DNA of 11,370 nucleotides from Chloroflexota bacterium (GTDB lineage: Bacteria; Chloroflexota; Anaerolineae; Anaerolineales; UBA11858). Within the stretch, counting starts at the first letter, position 1. The number at the start of each line of letters is the position of its first letter. A model generated the notes under the pieces. The model searched no databases and had not been told where the DNA came from. It saw nothing but the letters and a program-made list of their open reading frames with translations. Where the stretch lies: contig DAOUWT010000066.1 in assembly GCA_030666985.1 (NCBI GenBank), positions 1 to 11,370 of the forward strand. The letters run 5' to 3'. Of this stretch, positions 6,206 to 11,370 are shown one piece after another. A program made the translations under genes and the position numbers.

Positions 6206-7861
6206 ATGACCCTAAAACACCACCTCAAACTCTGGAAAGATAAAACCCTCGCCCCCTTCCTGAACCGCTTCCCCGAACGGAAAGCCGAATTCAAAACCTC
6301 CTCCCAGATTCCCCTCCCGCGCCTGGCCATCCCCCAGAATGGAGAGGGTGAATACCTCGAAAAACTAGGCTTCCCCGGAGAATACCCCTACACGCGGGGC
6401 ATCTACCCCGCCATGTACCGGGGACGTCTCTGGACCATGCGCCAATACGCCGGGTACGCCAGCGCAGAAGAATCCAACCGCCGCTACCGCTACCTCCTAG
6501 AACAAGGCCAAACCGGGCTGTCCGTGGCCTTCGACCTCCCCACCCAGATCGGCTACGACGCCGATGACCCTATCTCCGCCGGCGAGGTTGGCAAAGTGGG
6601 CGTCTCAATCTCCTCCCTGCGTGATATGGAGACCCTCTTCAAAGACATCCCCCTCGACAAAGTCTCCACCAGCATGACCATCAACTCCCCCGCCGCCATT
6701 CTTTTAGCCATGTACATCGCCGTCGCCAAACGCCAGGGCGTGGATGTCCGCCAAATACGGGGAACCATCCAAAACGACATCCTCAAAGAATACGTGGCCC
6801 GCGGCACCTACATCTTCCCGCCCCAGCCCTCCATGCGCCTCATCACCGACGTATTTCAATATTGCCAAACAGAAGTCCCCCGCTGGAACACCATCTCCAT
6901 CTCCGGCTACCACATCCGCGAGGCCGGGTCTACCGCCGTGCAAGAGCTGGCCTTCACCCTCGCCAACGGGATAGCCTACGTCCAGGCCGCCATCAACGCC
7001 GGGCTAAACGTGAATGAATTTGGGCAGCGGCTATCGTTCTTCTTCAACGCCCACAACAACTTTTTGGAGGAGATCGCCAAATTCCGGGCCGCCCGCCGCT
7101 TGTGGGCCAAGATCATGCGCGAACGCTTCGGGGCCACAGAGCCGCGTGCCCTCATGCTCCGCTTCCACGTCCAAACAGCCGGCTCCACGCTCACGGCCCA
7201 GCAGCCGCAAAACAATGTCGCCCGCGTCACCCTCCAGGCCCTGGCCGCCGTGCTGGGAGGCACCCAATCCCTCCACACCAACAGCATGGACGAGGCTCTC
7301 TGGCTGCCCACCGAGGATTCCGTCCGCGTCGCCCTCCGCACCCAGCAAATCATTGCCCACGAGTCCGGCGCGGCGGATAGCGTTGACCCCCTGGCTGGCT
7401 CCTACCTCCTGGAGCACCTCACCGGCGAGATCGAGTCCCGGGCCGAGGAATATCTCCAAAAAATTGATGCCATGGGAGGAGCCTTGCCCGCCATTGAGCG
7501 CGGTTTCATCCAGCAGGAGATTCAAGAATCCGCCTACCGCAGCCAACGCGCCGTGGAGGAGGGGGAAGAAATCCGCGTGGGCGTGAATGCTTTTCTGGGG
7601 GATGCGGGGGAGGATTTGCCTCGCCTGGAAGCGAATCCCGAAATTGAGGCGGGGCAGCGGGCCCGGCTGGGTAAACTCCGGGGGGAGCGTGATTCTGCAA
7701 AAGTGAGCGAGTTGCTGGCCCGGGTGGAACGAGCCGCCCGCGGAACCCAAAACCTGATGCCCCTCTTCATCGAATGCGTTGAGCACGACCTCACCCTGGG
7801 AGAAATCACCAACGTCCTGCGGGGCGTGTGGGGCGAGTACGAACCCTCTACTTGGATATAG
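6206..7861 (+). CDS. Methylmalonyl-CoA mutase, large catalytic subunit
   Basis: This 551-residue protein is the TIM-barrel half of a B12-dependent acyl-CoA mutase. It isomerises (R)-methylmalonyl-CoA to succinyl-CoA in propionate, odd-chain and branched amino acid metabolism. Conserved stretches include YTRGIYPAMY (62-71), RQYAGYASAEESN (79-91), GLSVAFDLPTQIGYDADDP (104-122) and SISGYHIREAG (231-241). Three residues line up at a constant offset of eight with the Propionibacterium enzyme: Y81 (Tyr89), R199 in VARGTYIFPP (Arg207) and H236 (His244). The Tyr/Arg pair favours methylmalonyl-CoA; isobutyryl- and 2-hydroxyisobutyryl-CoA mutases have a different pair there. The C-terminal B12-binding domain (DxHxxG) is absent, so a separate small subunit must be encoded outside the window. 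The epimerase gene follows 83 bp downstream. The ATG has no visible Shine-Dalgarno, which is odd for a gene like this. Confidence 0.95.
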   Translation: MTLKHHLKLWKDKTLAPFLNRFPERKAEFKTSSQIPLPRLAIPQNGEGEYLEKLGFPGEYPYTRGIYPAMYRGRLWTMRQYAGYASAEESNRRYRYLLEQGQTGLSVAFDLPTQIGYDADDPISAGEVGKVGVSISSLRDMETLFKDIPLDKVSTSMTINSPAAILLAMYIAVAKRQGVDVRQIRGTIQNDILKEYVARGTYIFPPQPSMRLITDVFQYCQTEVPRWNTISISGYHIREAGSTAVQELAFTLANGIAYVQAAINAGLNVNEFGQRLSFFFNAHNNFLEEIAKFRAARRLWAKIMRERFGATEPRALMLRFHVQTAGSTLTAQQPQNNVARVTLQALAAVLGGTQSLHTNSMDEALWLPTEDSVRVALRTQQIIAHESGAADSVDPLAGSYLLEHLTGEIESRAEEYLQKIDAMGGALPAIERGFIQQEIQESAYRSQRAVEEGEEIRVGVNAFLGDAGEDLPRLEANPEIEAGQRARLGKLRGERDSAKVSELLARVERAARGTQNLMPLFIECVEHDLTLGEITNVLRGVWGEYEPSTWI

Positions 7862-7920
7862 AGTGATGAGTAACGAGTGATGAGTGACACTTATCACTCA
7901 TCACGTTTCACTCATCACTC
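7861..7920. repeat. Inverted repeat between mutase and epimerase genes
   Basis: The left arm 7861-7887 (GAGTGATGAG repeats) and right arm 7894-7920 (CTCATCACTC repeats) pair over 11 bp at each end with a small internal mismatch loop and a 6-nt apical loop. The stem begins on the last base of the mutase stop codon. It is a long intercistronic hairpin without a T-run, so it may affect relative expression or mRNA stability more than terminate. Each arm is built from a tandem GAGTGATGAG-like word. Confidence 0.8.
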
Positions 7921-7944
7921 ATCACTTTTCACAAAGGATAAAGG

Positions 7945-8349
7945 ATGACTGAAGTTAAAAAAATTGCTCACGTCGCCATTCTCGTCGAAGATATTGATGA
8001 CGCGCTCAAGTTCTGGCGGGACGCCCTGGGCCTGGAACTCGGTCACGTTGAGGAAGTCCCCAGCCAGGGGGCGGCGGTGGCTTTTCTCCCCCTGGGCGAC
8101 ACCGAAGTGGAGCTTGTTCAGCCCCTCGGCGAGGATTCGGGTTTGGCGAAATACTTGGCCCAGCGCGGGGGCGGCATGCACCATCTCTGCTTCGAGGTTG
8201 AGGATATTAGTGCAAAATTAGAGGAGTTGAAGGCTGCCGGAGTGCGTCTCATCAACGAAGAAGCGTCCACGCTGGAGGATGGGAGGCAGATTGCTTTCAT
8301 TCATCCCAAGAGCACGGGGGGCGTGTTGGTGGAGTTGGTTCAATATTAG
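7945..8349 (+). CDS. mce: Methylmalonyl-CoA epimerase
   Basis: This 134-residue protein of the vicinal-oxygen-chelate (glyoxalase/bleomycin resistance) superfamily has the size typical of the epimerase. It interconverts (S)- and (R)-methylmalonyl-CoA, feeding the mutase encoded just upstream. The two VOC modules begin at KIAHVAILVEDIDDALKFW (6-24) and GGMHHLCFEVEDI (76-88). Likely metal ligands are H9, Q59 (in VELVQP), one of H79/H80 and E130 near the end, in keeping with the His-Gln-His-Glu set of the Propionibacterium enzyme. AAAGGA precedes the ATG with good spacing. Other VOC dioxygenases share the fold, but gene order next to the mutase makes the epimerase call strong. Confidence 0.93.
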   Translation: MTEVKKIAHVAILVEDIDDALKFWRDALGLELGHVEEVPSQGAAVAFLPLGDTEVELVQPLGEDSGLAKYLAQRGGGMHHLCFEVEDISAKLEELKAAGVRLINEEASTLEDGRQIAFIHPKSTGGVLVELVQY

Positions 8350-8355
8350 GTGACT

Positions 8356-8385
8356 AGGGATCAGGAGAACAGGGATCAGGGGAAC
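8356..8385. repeat. Two 15-bp tandem repeats before the first methyltransferase
   Basis: AGGGATCAGGAGAAC (8356-8370) and AGGGATCAGGGGAAC (8371-8385) differ at one base. The array begins right after the epimerase stop. It could be read in frame from a GTG at 8350 (TRDQENRDQGN), but that peptide only translates the repeat. The word GACTAGGGATCA (8352-8363) is the exact reverse complement of one upstream of the mutase gene. Confidence 0.8.
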
Positions 8386-8400
8386 AGGAAGCAGCGGGCT

Positions 8401-10098
8401 ATGGATAAGGATTTGTTGACGATAAAGGAAGCTAGCGAGTGGGCCACTCAGCGTTTAGGGAGACGGGTTTCCGCTTCCAATATCTCATATCTAATCCAGT
8501 ATGGCGTGGTTGAAAAACACCGCCGGAACGAAACTACGCTCCTCTCCCGGCGAGAATTGCTCCAATATTACGAAGCTCAGGACGGCCAAAAAGAGAGCAA
8601 GCGGAAAGAGGAATTGGGGGAAGATATAAATTGGGCCTTGTCGTTCGATAACTTGACCGAGAAAGAAAGAACCAAACATGTGCATAGGTTGCATCCTTAC
8701 AAAGGCAAATTCATCCCGCAGCTTGTGGAATATTTTTTAGACGACCATATTGACGAATTTAAACGGGAAGTTTTTTTCCGGCCGGGCGATATTATTCTCG
8801 ACCCTTTTTGTGGGAGCGGCACAGCTTTGGTTCAGGCTAACGAGCTGGGATTGCACGCCATTGGGATAGATATTTCTGCTTTCAACGCCCTGATAAGCAA
8901 TGTCAAAGTGCATGGGCACGATCTTTTAGATTTAGAAAAAGAAGTCCAGGGCATAACTATCGCCTTAGAAAATTTCTTATCAGGTTCAAATCACATCAGA
9001 TTCGAGGACGAACTCCGCGATGAAATAAAAAGGGTCAACGACCGGTATTTTCCCTCGCCCGACTTCAGGTATAAAGTGAGAAGAGGGGAGATTGACCAAA
9101 TGAAATATGGCGCGGAAAAAGAAAAGCTATTTCTTGAGGTTTTCTATCGTTTAGTAAAAAAATATGAAATCCAGGTCGTACAAGAAGGTTCTGGAACTTT
9201 TCTTGTATTATCTCAAAAAATAGGGGCAAGACCTCCGAGGTTTAGCGCTACAAAAACCTCGGAGGTCTTAGTCCCACCCCAAAACATTAAGAAGACACCT
9301 TTTCTCGATAAGTGGTATCTGAAACCGGCCCGAGATGAAATTGATTTTGTCTTTAGCCTCATCTCACAAGTTCAAAATCCAGACACAAAGAAAATCCTCA
9401 CCCTGATTCTCAGCCGGACGATCCGCTCCTGCCGGGCCACAACGCACGCAGACCTGGCAACATTGATCGAGCCTGTGACAGCGCCGTATTATTGCCGAAA
9501 ACATGGAAAAATTTGTGCGCCGTTGTTTTCTATTCGGCGTTGGTGGAAAAGGTACGCTAAAGATACAATTAGGCGGTTAGCCGAATTCGAGGAAATAAGG
9601 ACTGCCACCTTTCAGGAGTGTTTTATGGGTGATTCGAGGGTCATGGGAATCTTCGACGAACTCCATCAAGCGAACCCTGACTTTGCCGGTCTTGCTCAAA
9701 ACAACAAGATTCGGGGCATATTTTCAAGTCCGCCTTACGTGGGCCTAATAGATTACCACCAGCAGCACGCCTACGCCTATGACCTATTCCAATTCGACCG
9801 GCGAGACGAGTTAGAGATTGGGCCGCTGTATAAGGGCCAAGGGAAGAAAGCCCGCGCCGAATACGTGGCAGGAATTTCTGATGTTTTGATGAACTGCAAA
9901 CGCTTCCTGGCTGATGATTACGATGTTTTTCTGGTGGCAAATGACAAACATAACCTATATCCTGCCATAGCCAAGCGTGCGGGAATGGTGATAGTAAATC
10001 AATATCGGCGCCCAGTTTTAAAGCGGACTGAAAAGAATAAAACCCCCTATTCGGAGACGATATTTCATTTGAGAGAGAGGAAACAGTATTCAAAGTGA
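8401..10098 (+). CDS. DNA methyltransferase with N-terminal helix-turn-helix-like domain
   Basis: This 565-residue protein is a probable amino-methyltransferase (N4-cytosine or N6-adenine) that modifies DNA using S-adenosylmethionine. Residues 5-58 (LLTIKEASEWATQ, then SNISYLIQYGVVEKH) look like an excisionase/MerR-like DNA-binding module. After HPYKGKFIPQL (98-108) comes motif I, DPFCGSGT (134-141), for cofactor binding; the catalytic motif SPPY is at 443-446. Motif I before motif IV with about 300 residues between them fits a circularly ordered alpha-like arrangement, with target recognition probably in the middle. I chose ATG 8401 (AGGAAG upstream) over GTG 8350, whose extra 17 codons only translate a tandem repeat. 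Residues 277-290 are encoded by an in-frame REP-like palindrome. A second, different methyltransferase lies downstream beyond a MITE-like element. No cognate nuclease is visible; SPPY suggests but does not prove N4-cytosine. Confidence 0.85.
   Translation: MDKDLLTIKEASEWATQRLGRRVSASNISYLIQYGVVEKHRRNETTLLSRRELLQYYEAQDGQKESKRKEELGEDINWALSFDNLTEKERTKHVHRLHPYKGKFIPQLVEYFLDDHIDEFKREVFFRPGDIILDPFCGSGTALVQANELGLHAIGIDISAFNALISNVKVHGHDLLDLEKEVQGITIALENFLSGSNHIRFEDELRDEIKRVNDRYFPSPDFRYKVRRGEIDQMKYGAEKEKLFLEVFYRLVKKYEIQVVQEGSGTFLVLSQKIGARPPRFSATKTSEVLVPPQNIKKTPFLDKWYLKPARDEIDFVFSLISQVQNPDTKKILTLILSRTIRSCRATTHADLATLIEPVTAPYYCRKHGKICAPLFSIRRWWKRYAKDTIRRLAEFEEIRTATFQECFMGDSRVMGIFDELHQANPDFAGLAQNNKIRGIFSSPPYVGLIDYHQQHAYAYDLFQFDRRDELEIGPLYKGQGKKARAEYVAGISDVLMNCKRFLADDYDVFLVANDKHNLYPAIAKRAGMVIVNQYRRPVLKRTEKNKTPYSETIFHLRERKQYSK
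9228..9269. repeat. REP-like palindrome inserted in frame in the methyltransferase gene
   Basis: AAGACCTCCGAGGTTT (9228-9243) and its exact reverse complement (9254-9269) form 16-bp arms around a 10-nt loop. Each arm is also self-palindromic (ACCTC-C-GAGGT). The structure is 42 bp, a multiple of three, and encodes residues 277-290 (RPPRFSATKTSEVL) with no stop. The arms share the AGACCT-NNN-AGGTTT frame with the repeats at 5-102. The protein stays open and both catalytic motifs are intact, so the insertion appears tolerated. Confidence 0.85.
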
Positions 10099-10110
10099 GC
10101 ATACGTTGAG

Positions 10111-10250
10111 CTAGTGGTCTGTCAAGCATGAAATGATGGTTTGTAGTAGCGAATGAAATTCGCACGCGAACACGAGTTCGCCCCGCACCTGATACGGGCA
10201 CTCGCGTGCCCAACTACGAACACGTCAAAGTAGACTTGACAGTCCACTAG
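10111..10250. mobile_element. MITE-like element with terminal inverted repeats and three internal hairpins
   Basis: The ends CTAGTGGTCTGTCAAGC (10111-10127) and ACTTGACAGTCCACTAG (10234-10250) are reverse complements at 15 of 17 positions. The outermost TA dinucleotides would fit a TA target duplication, as made by IS630/Tc1-type transposases. The interior has no coding capacity but contains three perfect small hairpins in a row: GCGAAT-GAA-ATTCGC (10149-10163), GCGAAC-ACGA-GTTCGC (10166-10181) and GGGCAC-TCGC-GTGCCC (10196-10211). The right end carries an outward TTGACA (10236-10241), a consensus -35 box. The MITE label is by structure; no transposase lies in the window. Confidence 0.7.
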
Positions 10251-10265
10251 CGGGAAAGGCATAGA

Positions 10266-10274
10266 TGATATAAT
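10266..10274 (+). promoter_or_regulatory. Extended -10 promoter for the second methyltransferase
   Basis: TGATATAAT matches the extended -10 element (TGn followed by a perfect TATAAT), which can work without a good -35. The outward TTGACA at the end of the neighbouring MITE-like element is 27 nt away, too far for the usual 16-18 nt spacing. Transcription from here would leave a leader of about 100 nt before the ATG at 10382, containing a small hairpin CGCGAAA-G-TTTCGCG (10322-10336). Confidence 0.55.
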
Positions 10275-10381
10275 ATGCAAAATGTAAATCGTTGGAGGAA
10301 GCCACAGAGCAGTTTGGTCTACGCGAAAGTTTCGCGGTAAAGGAACGCTCGAGCCGTAAAGACACAGCTTTAGAGGTTGAC

Positions 10382-11245
10382 ATGAGCTTTATAAATAAAA
10401 TTATTCATGGGGATTGCGAGGATGTACTTAGAGACTTTCCCGACAATTCAATTGACTTAATATTCACATTCCCTCCTTATGCAAATCAAAGAAAAGAAAC
10501 TTATGGTGGTGTGAAGCCAGACCATTATGTAGATTGGTTTTTGCCCAAAGCCGAACAATTTTTACGCGTACTCAAACCGACTGGCACGTTTGTTCTCAAC
10601 ATTAAAGAGCGTGCAATCAATGGGGAAAGGCACACTTACGTTATTGAATTAATTCTCGGATTGAAAAAACAGGGTTGGTTATGGACAGAAGAGTTTGTTT
10701 GGCACAAGAAGAACTCATATCCTGGCAAGTGGCCTAACAGATTCAGAGACTCTTGGGAAAGATTGCTTCAATTCAACAAGCAGCGGAAATTCAACATGTA
10801 CCAAGAATCTGTTATGGTGCCAGTAGGGGATTGGGCAGATTATCGGCTTACAAACCTCAGTGAGACTGATAAAACTCGAGACGAATCAAAAGTTGGAAGC
10901 GGCTTCGGTAAAAACATATCTCATTGGGTAGGTCGTAAAAAAATTTACCCTATGAATGTCATTCACATGGCCACTGAATGCTCGAACCAAGGGCATAGCG
11001 CCGCATTTCCTGTAGATTTACCTAATTGGTTTATTCGATTGTTCACTAAAAAAGACGATCTGGTTCTAGACCCGTTTATTGGCTCTGGTACCACTGCTTT
11101 AGCAGCTATTGAATTAGGACGTAGATATGTTGGAATTGACATACATGAAAAATACTGCAAATTAGCTCGTGAGAGAACATCAAAGGTTCAAGTGCGATTG
11201 CCTCAATTCGCCGAACTATCAAGTGCATACATGGTATTAAGTTAG
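10382..11245 (+). CDS. Beta-class DNA methyltransferase with variant catalytic motif
   Basis: This 287-residue protein from the ATG at 10382 (AGAGG a few bases upstream) is a compact amino-methyltransferase of the N4-cytosine/N6-adenine superfamily. The catalytic motif IV region is near the N-terminus (DLIFTFPPY, ending at residue 33) and the cofactor motif I is near the C-terminus (DPFIGSGTT, residues 230-238, then GRRYVGIDI). That order, IV before I with a target-recognition region between, defines the beta class. Motif IV is normally SPPY, DPPY or NPPY; here residue 30 is Phe (codon TTC, 10469-10471), one base from Ser (TCC). Its hydroxyl/carboxyl role could not be met by Phe, so activity is uncertain. 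A TTG at 10292 would add 30 residues that look non-conserved. The gene is AT-rich and follows another methyltransferase and a MITE-like element; no nuclease is visible downstream. Confidence 0.85.
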   Translation: MSFINKIIHGDCEDVLRDFPDNSIDLIFTFPPYANQRKETYGGVKPDHYVDWFLPKAEQFLRVLKPTGTFVLNIKERAINGERHTYVIELILGLKKQGWLWTEEFVWHKKNSYPGKWPNRFRDSWERLLQFNKQRKFNMYQESVMVPVGDWADYRLTNLSETDKTRDESKVGSGFGKNISHWVGRKKIYPMNVIHMATECSNQGHSAAFPVDLPNWFIRLFTKKDDLVLDPFIGSGTTALAAIELGRRYVGIDIHEKYCKLARERTSKVQVRLPQFAELSSAYMVLS

Positions 11246-11325
11246 GTGCTGAGTTTACCGGCCGCTTTTGTGATGATACAACAGGGAGCACTCAAAGGTT
11301 GTTGGAAACCTCTGCCCCCACCCGA

Positions 11326-11367
11326 CCTCCCCCAAATGCGACGAGAAGATGTCGAATTTAGGGGAGG
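11326..11367. repeat. Imperfect inverted repeat at the window edge
   Basis: CCTCCCCCAAATGCGAC (11326-11342) and GTCGAATTTAGGGGAGG (11351-11367) pair at 15 of 17 positions around an 8-nt loop. It lies 80 bp after the second methyltransferase stop codon, without a visible T-run, and may continue past the window. It could be part of a terminator, but a dispersed palindromic repeat seems more likely given the others here. Confidence 0.6.
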
Positions 11368-11370
11368 GGC

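Noticed and set aside
6206..7861. Isobutyryl- or 2-hydroxyisobutyryl-CoA mutase
   Set aside because: The substrate-pocket positions hold Tyr (81) and Arg (199), the methylmalonyl-type pair, and an epimerase gene follows.
7031..7897. Long minus-strand open frame opposite the mutase and epimerase region
   Set aside because: It is a GC-rich antisense shadow of the well-conserved mutase gene, and its sequence resembles no known family.
9641..10213. Minus-strand open frame of 190 codons overlapping the methyltransferase end and the MITE-like element
   Set aside because: It begins inside the repeat element, runs antisense to the SPPY region and shows no domain pattern.

Overview
The window looks like a chromosomal segment of an uncultured bacterium, most plausibly a Chloroflexota (Anaerolineae-like) genome. 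This is inferred from gene content and from the many short palindromic and tandem repeats in nearly every intergenic gap; no taxonomic marker gene is present. Composition is mosaic by eye: the protease and mutase/epimerase genes are GC-rich, while the ornithine-cyclodeaminase-like gene, the toxin-antitoxin pair and the second methyltransferase are clearly AT-richer. That suggests core genes interleaved with acquired ones.

Layout. Positions 1-449 hold no convincing gene but carry REP-like palindromes. 450-3486 (minus strand) is a TldE(PmbA)-TldD operon, the two halves of a zinc metalloprotease, separated by a dense tandem-repeat block. After a 391-bp gap, 3878-5213 (plus) encodes an ornithine cyclodeaminase/mu-crystallin family dehydrogenase followed by a short MazG-like pyrophosphohydrolase. 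A perfect 39-nt palindrome then separates these from a convergent tRNA-Lys(CTT) gene. 5515-6071 is a ribbon-helix-helix antitoxin and MazF-like toxin pair with an ATGA overlap and a near-consensus promoter. 6206-8349 is the large catalytic subunit of methylmalonyl-CoA mutase followed by methylmalonyl-CoA epimerase, two consecutive steps of the propionyl-CoA to succinyl-CoA route. The B12-binding subunit is not in the window. 8401-11245 holds two different DNA methyltransferases on the same strand with a MITE-like element between them; no restriction endonuclease is visible before the window ends.

The most unusual region is the methyltransferase pair. The first enzyme contains a 42-bp REP-like inverted repeat inserted exactly in frame, encoding 14 residues, and related repeats lie at 5-102 and 167-181. 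The second has a Phe where the catalytic motif normally has Ser/Asp/Asn (FPPY instead of SPPY/DPPY), one base change from the usual form. Between them lies a 140-bp non-coding element with 17-bp terminal inverted repeats and three consecutive internal hairpins. I do not see a clearly new multi-gene system; the strongest leads are these repeat-gene interactions.
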